Shown here: positions 1-9,102 of the stretch, piece after piece
How the letters are laid out: every line of letters starts with the position of its first letter
Position numbering within the stretch: the stretch's first letter is position 1
Source: Candidatus Thermoflexus tengchongensis
Lineage (GTDB): Bacteria; Chloroflexota; Anaerolineae; Thermoflexales; Thermoflexaceae
DNA: 64,000 nucleotides
Assembly: GCA_016842085.1 (NCBI GenBank)
Contig: JAEVEX010000073.1
Location: 51,976-115,975, forward strand
Direction: 5' to 3'
Made by a program: the position numbers and the translations under genes
The notes under the pieces: generated by a model
Told to the model about the DNA's origin: nothing
Seen by the model: only the letters and a program-made list of their open reading frames with translations
The model's database searches: none

Positions 1-76
1 TGCAGGAGCATGGAAGATCCCCCGCAGCCCTATAAGCCCTCAGGAAGCGGCCAACCCCATAACTCCCATCAAGATC

Positions 77-955
77 TCACGCTCGCACGCCCAGGCGGGC
101 AGCAACGATCTCGGCGATCTCCTCGGGATGACGGGCGACCGGGACGCCCACGCTTTCCAGTTTGGCGATCTTCTCTGCTGCAGACCCGGTTCCTCCTTCG
201 ATGATTGCACCTGCATGTCCCATCCGCTTGCCCGGTGGGGCCGTTCGCCCCGCGATGAAAGCCGTCACCGGCTTGCTCATCCGCGTGGCGATGAAATCGG
301 CCGCCCGTTCTTCCTCAGCGCCGCCGATCTCGCCGATCAGCACCACGTGCTCGGTCTGCGGATCCTCTTCAAACATCGCCAGGACTTCGACGAAGTTGGT
401 CCCAGGGATGGGATCGCCTCCGATCCCCACGCAGGTGCTCTGGCCGATCCCGCGCTGGCTCAGCGCCGCGATCACCTCATAGGTCAGGGTCCCTGATCGA
501 GAGACGATCCCGACCGGCCCGGGTCGGGTGATATGACCTGGGATAATGCCTACCTTGCTCTCTCCAGGGGTGATCAGGCCCGGACCGTTCGGGCCGATGA
601 GCCGAACCCCCTTGCGATCCAGATAGGCCCGCACCCGGATCATATCCTGAACCGGGATGCCCTCAGTGATGCATACGATCAGCGGGATCCCGGCATCAGC
701 GGCCTCGAGAATGGCGTCCGGGGCGAACCGAGCAGGGACAAAGATAACCGAGCAATTCGCCCCGGTGGCCTCCACAGCCTCATGGACGGTGTCGAAGACC
801 GGCACCCCAAGGATCCATTGCCCTCCCTTGCCCGGGGTTACCCCGGCCACGACCTGGGTACCGTATTCCAGCATCTGTCGGGTATGGAACTGGCCCTCCC
901 GACCGGTGATCCCCTGCACCACCACGCGGGTGTTCCGGTTGATCAGAATGCTCAT
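77..955 (-). CDS. sucD: Succinyl-CoA ligase, alpha subunit
   Basis: 292 aa. It carries the CoA-binding and phospho-histidine subunit of succinyl-CoA synthetase (TCA cycle; succinate + CoA + NTP to succinyl-CoA), acting in the cytoplasm with SucC. The N-terminal Rossmann CoA-binding domain is visible ([14 protein letters not shown] near residue 10), and the active-site His lies in [12 protein letters not shown] near residue 248. The open frame extends upstream, but ATG 955 has GGAGG about 9 nt before it and matches the family N-terminus MSILINRN. It is the last gene of a minus-strand operon and is separated from sucC by a HEPN/nucleotidyltransferase pair, which is unusual because sucC and sucD are normally adjacent. 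The function is very secure. Confidence 0.96.
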   Translation of the reverse strand: MSILINRNTRVVVQGITGREGQFHTRQMLEYGTQVVAGVTPGKGGQWILGVPVFDTVHEAVEATGANCSVIFVPARFAPDAILEAADAGIPLIVCITEGIPVQDMIRVRAYLDRKGVRLIGPNGPGLITPGESKVGIIPGHITRPGPVGIVSRSGTLTYEVIAALSQRGIGQSTCVGIGGDPIPGTNFVEVLAMFEEDPQTEHVVLIGEIGGAEEERAADFIATRMSKPVTAFIAGRTAPPGKRMGHAGAIIEGGTGSAAEKIAKLESVGVPVARHPEEIAEIVAARLGVRA

Positions 956-1046
956 GGGGCTCGCTCCTCCAGTGGAGTGGAAAGGATCTGTTGCCGCTCT
1001 CCCCTTCTCCATGCCTGAAGCACCCTGAGAAGGGAGGCGGGTTCGA

Positions 1047-1415
1047 TCAGGAATCCCTCCCGGAAAGGCCCGAACGTTCCCAGATCTTCCGGCCTTCACG
1101 CATTACGATCCAGACGATCGAACCGGGTTGCTGAGAGAGCTCCTGGGCTTCTTCCTCTGTGTAAACAAATATCTCCAGAGGCAGGCCAATGCGGAGAGGA
1201 GTATATCGCATGGCCCGATCGATGAAAGGTTCGCAGGTCTCCCGCACAATCACCAGCAGGTCTATATCGCTCCCGGGCCACTCCTCGCCCCGCGCATAAG
1301 AGCCGAAGAGCCATACCTCCTGCACTTCCGGGGCAGGCTCGATCACCTCCTGAAGCCATCGCTTCAGGCCAGCCCAGACCTGCTCCCGATCAACCTTCCA
1401 TATCTGGACGGACAT
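1047..1415 (-). CDS. Minimal nucleotidyltransferase (MntA-like antitoxin candidate)
   Basis: 122 aa, the size of a minimal nucleotidyltransferase. The signature [18 protein letters not shown] (residues about 38-55) gives the GSxARG loop and the first two metal-binding Asp residues; a third acidic residue is plausible in LPLEIFVYT near residue 82. In the MNT-HEPN family such proteins neutralise HEPN toxins, in studied cases by AMPylating the toxin (family knowledge). Its start lies inside the upstream HEPN gene (26-nt overlap), so the two are translated together. It sits between sucC and sucD in the same transcription direction. The antitoxin role is inferred from pairing. Confidence 0.85.
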   Translation of the reverse strand: MSVQIWKVDREQVWAGLKRWLQEVIEPAPEVQEVWLFGSYARGEEWPGSDIDLLVIVRETCEPFIDRAMRYTPLRIGLPLEIFVYTEEEAQELSQQPGSIVWIVMREGRKIWERSGLSGRDS

Positions 1416-1773
1416 AATTTAAAATCTCCTCTGCGAGCCGGATGGCCTCGAGAGCCTCTCGCCGGGTATAAAGTTCAAAAGGAGCGCCAGCGGGATGGGC
1501 GTTTGGATAGCGAGGGCCGATGTAATACTTGTCGAGAATACGGGCTGCTTGCAGAAGATCCTCCGGAACCGCTTCGCCGATTTGCTCGAGCAACAATCGA
1601 ATGGAATGGCCCCAGGCGATCTGATTCCGCTTCAGATACAGGGCCTTGAGGGCTTTCTCCGCCGCCTGATGAGCGGCAAAGCATGTCCATTCGTAATCTT
1701 CAAGCCGTAAGCTTTCCTGAGCATGCCGCAGGTCTGCCTGGGCCTGCTTCCACCAGTCCCGCCAGCGATTCAT
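1390..1773 (-). CDS. HEPN-domain protein (toxin-like partner of the nucleotidyltransferase)
   Basis: 127 aa, all-alpha, starting MNRWRDWWKQAQADL. The typical HEPN core AAHQAAEKALKALYL is near residues 29-43, and the segment IGPRYPNAHP near residue 84 contains an R-x4-H pattern of the kind that forms HEPN ribonuclease sites. ATG 1773 is chosen because it fits the family N-terminus and is preceded by GGAAAGGGA; the open frame upstream is antisense-type noise inside sucC. It begins 19 nt after the sucC stop and overlaps the following nucleotidyltransferase, so it forms a HEPN-MNT module within the suc operon. Whether it is an active RNase cannot be told from sequence alone. Confidence 0.85.
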   Translation of the reverse strand: MNRWRDWWKQAQADLRHAQESLRLEDYEWTCFAAHQAAEKALKALYLKRNQIAWGHSIRLLLEQIGEAVPEDLLQAARILDKYYIGPRYPNAHPAGAPFELYTRREALEAIRLAEEILNYVRPDMEG

Positions 1774-1792
1774 CTCGGATTCCCTTTCCGGG

Positions 1793-2950
1793 TCACTCCG
1801 CGCGATGCCCATCCCCAGCCAGGCGCACAACCAGCTGGGCGGCCTCCACCAGTGTGGTCGCCGTATGGAGAGCCACCCCCTGAGCTCCCTGGAGGATCGC
1901 CCGCCCTTCTTCTTCATTGGTACCCACCAGCCGGACGACGACGGGCACACGGGGGCGGACCATCTCAAAGGCGGTGAGCATTCCCCGTGCCACCTCATCG
2001 CAACGGGTGATGCCGCCAAAGATGTTGATCAGCACCGCTTTCACATTGGGGTCGGAAAGAATCAGGCGCATCGCCGCGGCCACCCGCTCTGCGCTCGCCC
2101 CGCCTCCGATGTCCAGAAAGTTGGCCGGACGACCACCGTAGAGCTGGATGATGTCCATCGTGGCCATGGCCAGGCCGGCCCCGTTGACCATACACCCGAT
2201 GTTCCCATCCAGCTGCACATAGCTGATGCCATATTTGCGGGCTTCCCGCTCCGTTGGGGTTTCCTCGTCCTCATCCCGCATGGCCGCCAGATCCGGATGC
2301 CGGAACAGCGCGTTGTCATCGATGATCACCTTGCCGTCCAGAGCCAGCAACGCGGGCCCGGGCACCACCGCCAGCGGATTGATCTCTGCCAGCGTCGCAT
2401 CGTTCTCTTCGAAACAGCGATAGAGGCCCAGGGCGATCTGAGCAAAGGAAGTCCAGAGGGCGCGATCCAGCCCGATCCCCGCTGCCAGAGCCCGGGCCTG
2501 GTATTCCCGCAGGCCGAGCTCCGGCTCGATCAGCACCCGCACGATCTTCTCCGGCGTCTCCCGGGCCACCTCCTCAATGTCCACGCCACCAGCCGCTGAG
2601 GCCATGGCCACCACCCGGCGCCGGGCTCGATCGATGGTCAGGCCCAGATATAGCTCCGCCTGGATCTCTGCTGCCTCATCCACGAGGACCCGGCGCACCG
2701 GCAGGCCCTTCAGCGTCATGCTGAGGATCTGCTCGGCGACCTGCTCCGCCTCCTCCGGGGTGCGGGCCAGGCGGATCCCACCCGCCTTCCCCCGTCCGCC
2801 CACAAGGACCTGCGCCTTCACCACCACGGGTTTGCCCAGCTCCTTCGCGATGGCGCGGGCTTCCTCCGGGCTGGTCGCTACTTTGCCCCGTGGGATAGGG
2901 ATCCCATACCGTGCGAAGAGCTGCTTAGACTGGAACTCGTGGAGCTTCAT
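1793..2950 (-). CDS. sucC: Succinyl-CoA ligase, beta subunit
   Basis: 385 aa, the usual length. N-terminal ATP-grasp domain ([20 protein letters not shown] at residue 1), then a C-terminal Rossmann/ligase domain with the conserved [15 protein letters not shown] near residue 320. It binds the nucleotide and works with SucD in the TCA cycle. ATG 2950 is preceded by GGAGGAACG and overlaps the stop of the upstream HepT-like gene as ATGA, so translation is coupled to a toxin-antitoxin-like pair. SucC and SucD here are separated by 837 bp carrying another such pair. Confidence 0.96.
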   Translation of the reverse strand: MKLHEFQSKQLFARYGIPIPRGKVATSPEEARAIAKELGKPVVVKAQVLVGGRGKAGGIRLARTPEEAEQVAEQILSMTLKGLPVRRVLVDEAAEIQAELYLGLTIDRARRRVVAMASAAGGVDIEEVARETPEKIVRVLIEPELGLREYQARALAAGIGLDRALWTSFAQIALGLYRCFEENDATLAEINPLAVVPGPALLALDGKVIIDDNALFRHPDLAAMRDEDEETPTEREARKYGISYVQLDGNIGCMVNGAGLAMATMDIIQLYGGRPANFLDIGGGASAERVAAAMRLILSDPNVKAVLINIFGGITRCDEVARGMLTAFEMVRPRVPVVVRLVGTNEEEGRAILQGAQGVALHTATTLVEAAQLVVRLAGDGHRAE

Positions 2951-3456
2951 CGTTCCTCCCCCTCCGTTAAGCTGTGGGCCCCTCGATCCAGGCGACCCAG
3001 GAACTCCTGAAAGGCGCGAAGGTCCCGGGAAACCTCCTCGAAGCAATCCGGAAGGCTCTGCGCCAGCTCCCTCAGACGAGCCCGATCGAACACAAAGGTG
3101 TAGACGTTACGAACCACATGGCGAAACCGACGGTATTCATCAAGACAGTCCCGCGTGCTTCGCCGGAGCACCGCCGGCCGAATGAATGGGATCTCCACAC
3201 TCACCTGGCGAAGAAGATCCTCATGCCAGTGAGGCCCACCCGGCACCGCCTGATCGATTGCCCGAGCGATATCATAGAGGATACGTTCCACGCCAGAATA
3301 GAATCCATGCAGGTTGAGGGCGATTGCATCCCAGAAAGCCTCCTCATCAGAGCGAAGGGCCTGCTCCAGAAAGCGGGTCGTCCGCTCCACGACCCGACGC
3401 AGATCCTCGAGCTCTCCCTCGATCCGGCCGATCAGCAGCTGCACCTCGGGCCTCAC
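2947..3456 (-). CDS. HepT-like HEPN protein
   Basis: 169 aa, mostly helical. The segment [14 protein letters not shown] near residues 117-130 resembles the R/H/Y-containing active loop of HepT-like ribonucleases (DxxRFRHxxRxxY pattern). GTG 3456 is chosen as start: it has GGAGG about 10 nt upstream, and GTGA overlaps the stop of the upstream nucleotidyltransferase gene by 4 nt. Its own TGA overlaps the sucC ATG. Together with the upstream gene it makes a second MNT-HEPN pair, here in the order nucleotidyltransferase then HEPN, opposite to the pair between sucC and sucD. Toxin function is inferred from the family and the pairing. Confidence 0.8.
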   Translation of the reverse strand: MRPEVQLLIGRIEGELEDLRRVVERTTRFLEQALRSDEEAFWDAIALNLHGFYSGVERILYDIARAIDQAVPGGPHWHEDLLRQVSVEIPFIRPAVLRRSTRDCLDEYRRFRHVVRNVYTFVFDRARLRELAQSLPDCFEEVSRDLRAFQEFLGRLDRGAHSLTEGEER

Positions 3457-3839
3457 AGATCCACCCCCTCCTCTTCGATCCGGCGAAGCAGACGGGGCGC
3501 GTCCTGGATCTCCTCGATGGGAACCAGGTCCACACGGAAATCGGGGGCCAGCTCTGCCAGTGCTGCCTCCGCTTCGCCCAGGCGCTCGGGCGGGATGCCC
3601 TCCACCGCCAGGTCGATATCCGAGCCCTCCTGGAACCATGGGGTAGGAAGCGATCCGAAGACACGGACCCGGCGGGCACCAAAACGTTCTTTCAGCAGCC
3701 GGGCAGCCGCATGGGCCACTGCCCAGGCCCGCTCCTGACGCTGGGCCCGCCGGGCTTCCTCCTCCGCCCAGCGCCGTCGCCAGGCCTCCCGATAGGCCTC
3801 GATCTCCTCTGGGGTGAGATCCGCTGCGGTTTTCGGCAT
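3453..3839 (-). CDS. Nucleotidyltransferase (MntA-like), first gene of the suc operon
   Basis: 128 aa. After a charged helical N-terminus (residues 1-55, rich in Arg/Glu) comes a minimal nucleotidyltransferase: FGSLPTPWFQEGSDIDLAVE near residues 61-80 gives the GS loop and the two Asp ligands, and FRVDLVPIEE near residue 101 supplies the third acidic residue. The loop is longer than the classic GSxARG form. The gene is first in the transcript, 33 nt after a TATAAT box, and overlaps the HepT-like gene by GTGA. It probably acts as antitoxin to that partner. The domain assignment is strong and the role is inferred. Confidence 0.83.
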   Translation of the reverse strand: MPKTAADLTPEEIEAYREAWRRRWAEEEARRAQRQERAWAVAHAAARLLKERFGARRVRVFGSLPTPWFQEGSDIDLAVEGIPPERLGEAEAALAELAPDFRVDLVPIEEIQDAPRLLRRIEEEGVDL

Positions 3840-3871
3840 CCGCTGACCTCTGGAAGAAGCATCCGAACCCG

Positions 3872-3880
3872 ATTATAGCA
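3872..3880 (-). promoter_or_regulatory. Extended -10 promoter of the nucleotidyltransferase-hepT-sucC operon
   Basis: Read on the minus strand, TGCTATAAT is a perfect extended -10 (TGn + TATAAT) ending 33 nt before the first ATG at 3839. No convincing -35 lies 17 nt upstream, as expected for an extended -10 promoter. It is the only good promoter seen ahead of the six-gene suc cluster. Confidence 0.65.
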
Positions 3881-3915
3881 CGTGCCTCCTTTCACGAGCG
3901 GTGTTCTCGATGCCT

Positions 3916-6900
3916 CTATGGAACCTGGAAAGCCATCACCCGGTTCCCTCCGGAATCCACCACCCAGACGCGTCCATCGGGCCCCACCGCGATCCCCTGG
4001 GGGAGCACAAACGAGGAGGCATCCTCTCCATACTGTCCGAAGGCCAGGAGCGGCCGGCCGCTGCGATCGAACACCAGAACGCGGAAGCCCGTGGGATCGG
4101 TGGCGAAGATCCGCCCGCGGGCGTCAACGGCCACATCGGGCTTGGTGGTGGGAAGCTGGTCCAGCCATCCGGCGATCTCCCAGGCATGGATCGGGGTGCC
4201 GGAGGGGGTCAGGATCTGGATCCGCCGGTTCCATGTGTCCGCGATCACCAGGTTTCCGCCGGGCAGCGCGGCGATGCCCACCGGCTCATCCAGGCGTCCG
4301 GGCTCAACCCCGGGCCCGCCCCAGGCGTCCAGGAAGCGACCCTCACGGTCGAAGACCTGGACGCGTTTGTTGCCGGTGTCTGTGACGTAGATGCGATTCC
4401 CCTGGATCAGGATGCCCCGGGGGCCGAAGAAGCGACCGGGTTGCTCCTGGGGATCCAGAACCTGGGCGTAGCCGCCCCATGCCCGGAGGAACCTTCCCTC
4501 AGCGGTGAACTGCTGGATCCGATGGTTCCACAGATCGGCCACATACACGGTGCCATCCGGCGCCACCGCAATCCCCCAGGGCTCGTTAAACTGCCCGGTG
4601 CCCAGGGGCATCGGCCCGGGGCCATCCGGATCCACACAACCGGGTTCTCCCTGCTCATAGAGGGCGCAGAAGGAACCCCAGGACCGGAGGAGCTGGCCCT
4701 CGGGGGAGAAGACCTGCACCCGATGGTTGCCCCCATCCGTGACATAGAGGGCGCCGTCCGGCCCGATGGCGACGCCGTGGGGATTCTGGAAACGCCCGGG
4801 CTCGCTCCCAGGCCCTCCGATGATCTGGACGGCCGCCAGATCCCGGTGCACCGCCGCATAAGGATCCGGCGGTGGGGTGGGCATGGCCAGGGCCTGTTGC
4901 GGGCGCAGGGGCCAGGCCTTCGCCGCTACATCCTTCCGGATGAAAAGCTTGAAATCGTGGGCCAGGGGCCAGGTATCGATCTGATGCCGCTTGCCGGTGA
5001 TCCGATCATAACGCGTGTAATCCCGGCTCCAGAAGATATCCCAGAGGGCCGCCCGGCGCTCCGGATCCCGAAGCCAGCGCCACAGACGCTCCCAGGTGAG
5101 CTCCCGATAATCCTCCATCGGCCACCAGATCAGGTGATAAGAATAAACCTCATGGGTGGCCCGGAGGGCGTTTTCCACTTTATACCAGTTGGCGCTGCCC
5201 ACAATAACGATGGGCGACTCCAGATCCTCGCGGTTGGGATTTTCTCCAAAATAGCGCTGCCGCCAGTCGCGGAGATACCAGGAGAACGGCCAGGAGCTAT
5301 CGTTATCGTAGGCCACCACCACCTGATCCCGACCGATCGCCCGGGCGATCTCCTCGATCTGCTGCATCGCAATCTTCACCCCTGGACCGCCATGGGCGTA
5401 GACGCCGTGCTCAAGGGCCAGATCGTAATTGATGAAGCTGAACCGCCAGGCAACCCGCAGGGTGGCGAAAGCCAGGACCACCAGGGCCGCCAGCGCAAAG
5501 GATTGCAGGAGGCCGGAGAAGCCCAGACGGGGATGCAAATAGATCCAGACGCCCAGGATGATCCCCATGCCCAGCGCGGCCGCGATCATCTGGTTGGCCG
5601 CCACCAGAGATTGCAGGATCGCGGTCTGGAGCGCGAGGCGGGCCTGAGGCCAGGCAGCGAGCATGCCCAGGAAGGCGGCTACAAAAGGGAACACCAGCAG
5701 GGCAGCGATCGCACCTCCACCCCGCCACCACCGCCGCCAGTCCACGGCGCCCAGGGTATCCTGAAGGAAGACGGCCGAGAGGAGGATCATGGGCACCGTC
5801 AGATGGACCGTCAGCCAGGGCATCTTCTCCCCGGCCAGCGTATATGCGATCCACGAGAGGATCACCCAGGCGCTCAGGAAACCGCGGAACGCCCATCCCA
5901 GGCGGTCCGGGATCGGAGCATCCGCAACCCATCGCCCCAGGTAATACCCCAGAGCCAGAAGGGAAAGCAGCATGGGCATGAATTCATACATCGGGGCGAT
6001 GACGAAATAGTAAAAAAGCGGCTGGCTCCCCCGCTGGACGCACTGCTGGGCCAGCCAGTAGCCCAGGGAACCGAGATAACCGGTGGCGATGCCCGCGCCG
6101 TTGGTGAAGAACGTAGTGAACAGGGGAAGAGAGATCCCGAAGAAGATCCCCAGCAGGATGGGCCAGCGGCCTGGATCCCAGGCCATTCCAAGCCCGGTGC
6201 TCAGAGCTCCGAAGAACAGGAACAGCACCAGAACGCGGATCATCTCATCGGTGATGCCACTGAACCCCCCGCTTTCAAACAGCGACATGGAAGCGAAAGG
6301 CTGCCGGAACAGCAGAAGGGAAACGGGATTGAGCCAGACCAGGCCCGCCGCCGGGAGCATCCAAAGGCTGAGTCCTCCAATGACCATCATCAGATCGAAA
6401 GTTGGCTGCTCGCGCAATCGAACACGCCCCCAGCGCCCGGCCAGCACCCAGGCCAGGATGCCGATCCCGGCTAAGGCAATCAGCCCCCCGGCCAGGGTGA
6501 TCCACCGGCCGTGCTCCGGGATATTCTCCGGCCGACACACGAAAGCCCCCGGGATCGGCTCCCGCCCGGATTCGAGCCCGAACAGCATGGCCCCGCCGCC
6601 GGAAAGGAGCAACCCGGTTCCCAGCCCCAGCCATTGCCGATCCTCCCGGGAGCATCGCGGATCCCGCAGCACCGTCACGCTCCAGGCGAGGAAGAGCAGG
6701 AATCCATAGATCGCCAGGTAGATAAAGGCAGCTTCCATCGTGGTGTAAAACAATGCGATCACCGCCGCCAGGCCATACAGCCAGCGGTCCTCCCGTGTCT
6801 CGAGATAAGCGAAGATCATCCACACCGTGAGGACCGCCCACAGCGCCATCAGGCCCTCATCCCGGATATACCGGCTGTGATAGAGGATCATCGGGGAGAT

Positions 6901-7296
6901 CAGGAGAAAGAGGGAGGCCAGGAGGCTTCCCCAGCGCCCCAGCCAGCGGCGCATGAACAGGGGGAGCATCACCAGAGCGATCCCTGCCAGGGCCACCGGA
7001 AGCCGGCCGGAGAAATCATCGGCACCCAACAGGAGATAGGCCAGCGCATCCAGATGGAACTTCAGAGGGCCATGCATGAGGGGGGTGTGCTGGAAACCGT
7101 TGCCCCGAAACAGCTGCCAGGCGTAATAAACGTGCAGGCTCTCGTCATGGCTCATCACCCGATCGCCCAGACGCCACAGGCGGGTGAAGATCGCGGCGGC
7201 GAACAGCGCCAGATAAACCCCGCGCTCCAGCGGCGAAAGATCCGCCCACAGCCTCCGCCATCGGGATGGCGAAGGAGCTATCGCTATCCCTTCCAT
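3916..7296 (-). CDS. Agl23-like (TIGR03663-type) membrane glycosyltransferase with C-terminal NHL propeller
   Basis: 1126 aa. Residues about 25-610 are polytopic, with many hydrophobic helices and a GT-C type first loop (MSHDESLHVYYAWQLF, acidic D/E pair). This fits the TIGR03663 family, linked in archaea and Chloroflexi to lipid-linked sugar transfer or flipping. From about residue 815 to the end there are six NHL repeats (for example GVAIGPDGALYVTDGGNHRV), enough for a six-bladed beta-propeller, probably outside the membrane. ATG 7296 opens the frame and lies 41 nt below an extended -10. It is followed in the same direction by the suc operon. The family is fairly sure; the substrate is unknown. 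Confidence 0.8.
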   Translation of the reverse strand: MEGIAIAPSPSRWRRLWADLSPLERGVYLALFAAAIFTRLWRLGDRVMSHDESLHVYYAWQLFRGNGFQHTPLMHGPLKFHLDALAYLLLGADDFSGRLPVALAGIALVMLPLFMRRWLGRWGSLLASLFLLISPMILYHSRYIRDEGLMALWAVLTVWMIFAYLETREDRWLYGLAAVIALFYTTMEAAFIYLAIYGFLLFLAWSVTVLRDPRCSREDRQWLGLGTGLLLSGGGAMLFGLESGREPIPGAFVCRPENIPEHGRWITLAGGLIALAGIGILAWVLAGRWGRVRLREQPTFDLMMVIGGLSLWMLPAAGLVWLNPVSLLLFRQPFASMSLFESGGFSGITDEMIRVLVLFLFFGALSTGLGMAWDPGRWPILLGIFFGISLPLFTTFFTNGAGIATGYLGSLGYWLAQQCVQRGSQPLFYYFVIAPMYEFMPMLLSLLALGYYLGRWVADAPIPDRLGWAFRGFLSAWVILSWIAYTLAGEKMPWLTVHLTVPMILLSAVFLQDTLGAVDWRRWWRGGGAIAALLVFPFVAAFLGMLAAWPQARLALQTAILQSLVAANQMIAAALGMGIILGVWIYLHPRLGFSGLLQSFALAALVVLAFATLRVAWRFSFINYDLALEHGVYAHGGPGVKIAMQQIEEIARAIGRDQVVVAYDNDSSWPFSWYLRDWRQRYFGENPNREDLESPIVIVGSANWYKVENALRATHEVYSYHLIWWPMEDYRELTWERLWRWLRDPERRAALWDIFWSRDYTRYDRITGKRHQIDTWPLAHDFKLFIRKDVAAKAWPLRPQQALAMPTPPPDPYAAVHRDLAAVQIIGGPGSEPGRFQNPHGVAIGPDGALYVTDGGNHRVQVFSPEGQLLRSWGSFCALYEQGEPGCVDPDGPGPMPLGTGQFNEPWGIAVAPDGTVYVADLWNHRIQQFTAEGRFLRAWGGYAQVLDPQEQPGRFFGPRGILIQGNRIYVTDTGNKRVQVFDREGRFLDAWGGPGVEPGRLDEPVGIAALPGGNLVIADTWNRRIQILTPSGTPIHAWEIAGWLDQLPTTKPDVAVDARGRIFATDPTGFRVLVFDRSGRPLLAFGQYGEDASSFVLPQGIAVGPDGRVWVVDSGGNRVMAFQVP

Positions 7297-7336
7297 GCCT
7301 CGTGGCGCTCCATAGAAGATCCAGAACCGGATGCAG

Positions 7337-7345
7337 ATTATAACA
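7337..7345 (-). promoter_or_regulatory. Extended -10 promoter of the Agl23-like gene
   Basis: On the minus strand TGTTATAAT (TGn + TATAAT) stands 41 nt upstream of ATG 7296, in the 117-nt gap after the preceding membrane-protein gene. No good -35 is seen. It has the same form as the promoter at 3872. Confidence 0.6.
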
Positions 7346-7413
7346 CTGTTCGAGAGGGTGCAGCCTGCCTTTTCGATCGGAACCCGACTGCGCAGGCCCT
7401 GACACGGTGAATC

Positions 7414-9102
7414 CTACCGCGTGTTCTGCTCCCCGACGCGAACCCACAACACCATCCGACGCTCCATCAGCTCCACCCCCCTTTGATCTATGATAACCGG
7501 GAAGGAGCGACCCACCCATCGATCCGGCTCCAGGGGAACCGGCGTGCCCTCCGGGGCAAACCACACGTCTCCCATCCCTGAAGCGGGTGGCCGACGATAA
7601 ACAGCGATCCCAAATTCCCGGAGGGTCCACCGCCAGAACGCTTCCTCTTCTTCGGCGACCACAACCACAGAGAGCCCACCGGGCCATTCGTGGCGGCGCA
7701 TGGCTTCCCTCCGCAGCGCTTCCACAACCTCCCGCACTGCTGGCGCGGTCATCTCCGGCAGGGAGAACCCAGGGACCGGATCGGCCCGCCGCGCCAGGGC
7801 GGCGGCTCCCGTTAGCTGGCCCAGGCCCAGGGCAAGGCCCATGGCCCCCACGACCCCGAGCGCCATCGGGTTCCGAATCCAGGACCCTATGAAGAGCCTG
7901 CCCAGAGCGGAGCCGGGCTTCCCGCCCATCTCCTCACGACCCAGGGAATCTTCTCCTCCCTCTGTCCCCAGCAGGCCGCTTAGGATCCAGATGCCGAACC
8001 CCAGAAGCCCCAGCACGCCGATGAGGACCAGCCAGCGCGCCTCTTCCGCTCCCCTTCGAAGATTCATAAAAGCAGCCACCGTGCCCAGCCCGATCCCACC
8101 GATCCCAACCCCCCCGAGAACTGCGGGGCGCTGCAGCCGCCCGACCGGCTCCACCGCTTCCCAGATCCATTGCACGGTGAGCCCAGCCAGCACGATCCAC
8201 GGAATCAGGACCACAGCGTATTCCGTGAATGGGGCACCCAATCGGACGAGCTGCAACCCGGTCCCGATCCCCGCGGCCATGATCAGCGCCGTTCCGAAAC
8301 GATCCCGATGGCGAATGGCCAGAATTCCCCCACCCAGTCCCAGCGTCAGGATCAGTGCTTCTCCATAAAGGAAAGCTCGGAGCGCTTCCCACCATACCGG
8401 AAGGCCCTCCGGCGTGAAGCTGGCGAGCCATGCCGGGAGGCCTTCCACGGTCTCCCGTATCCCGCTTCCCCGCCATCCTCCCCAGGCACCGGCCAGCAAC
8501 GCCGCCACCCCGAAAACCCCGAGGGCCTTCCAGCGAGGGAAAGCCGGCTCCGGCGGATCCAGCCAGAAAACGGGAAGGAGGATCAGGAGTCCGGTCCAGA
8601 AGGCGGGCCCGGCCGCGGCCCCCATCCCCAGAGCGATCCCCAAACCGATCCAGCGGGAAGGAAACGAGGCGCGCCACATGGCCAGGGCCGTGGCCAGCGC
8701 CGCCGCGACCACGACGCCGCCGTCCAGGAACCGCGCCGCCATCAAGGCGCTGGGGGAGATGGCCCAGAGCCATGTCGCCCCGATCGCCGCGGCCCGGCCG
8801 ATGGGGCGCAGAACGGCCCACAGGGCCAGGACGGTGAGGGCGCCCGCCAGCACCGCGCCAGAGCGCATCCATCCTTCATCCGGCCCGAAGATCCCAAACA
8901 CCATCGCGTTCCAGCCTGCGAGCAACGGGCTTCCCCCACGGGGCAGCGTCCCACCCCGCCACGCCGCCCAGGCCTGGACGGCCTCCTCCGGCGCGGCCGG
9001 CCGGAGGCCCACATCCCATCCCCGGATCAGGAGGGCCAGGGCGAAGAGTCCACCCAGGATCAGCGCCTCCTCCCATCGGCGTCGATTGAGCCCTTCCCTC
9101 AT
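7414..9102 (-). CDS. Polytopic membrane protein, GT-C glycosyltransferase-like
   Basis: 562 aa with about ten or more hydrophobic helices and a final soluble domain from about residue 450. The N-terminal pattern (helix, then APEEAVQAWAAWRGGTLPRG, then further helices) resembles GT39/ArnT-type and TIGR03663 proteins, where an acidic pair in the first loop is catalytic; here the pair is EE rather than DE. Its ATG overlaps the stop of the upstream YYY-domain gene by ATGA, so the two are co-translated, and the Agl23-like gene follows. It probably works in assembly of a surface glycan or glycoprotein, but no substrate can be named. Confidence 0.65.
   Translation of the reverse strand: MREGLNRRRWEEALILGGLFALALLIRGWDVGLRPAAPEEAVQAWAAWRGGTLPRGGSPLLAGWNAMVFGIFGPDEGWMRSGAVLAGALTVLALWAVLRPIGRAAAIGATWLWAISPSALMAARFLDGGVVVAAALATALAMWRASFPSRWIGLGIALGMGAAAGPAFWTGLLILLPVFWLDPPEPAFPRWKALGVFGVAALLAGAWGGWRGSGIRETVEGLPAWLASFTPEGLPVWWEALRAFLYGEALILTLGLGGGILAIRHRDRFGTALIMAAGIGTGLQLVRLGAPFTEYAVVLIPWIVLAGLTVQWIWEAVEPVGRLQRPAVLGGVGIGGIGLGTVAAFMNLRRGAEEARWLVLIGVLGLLGFGIWILSGLLGTEGGEDSLGREEMGGKPGSALGRLFIGSWIRNPMALGVVGAMGLALGLGQLTGAAALARRADPVPGFSLPEMTAPAVREVVEALRREAMRRHEWPGGLSVVVVAEEEEAFWRWTLREFGIAVYRRPPASGMGDVWFAPEGTPVPLEPDRWVGRSFPVIIDQRGVELMERRMVLWVRVGEQNTR

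Noticed and set aside
3901..6474. An 857-codon open frame on the plus strand
   Set aside because: Antisense to the Agl23-like gene; its composition (Pro, Gly, Asp, His) mirrors the complement and shows no domain.
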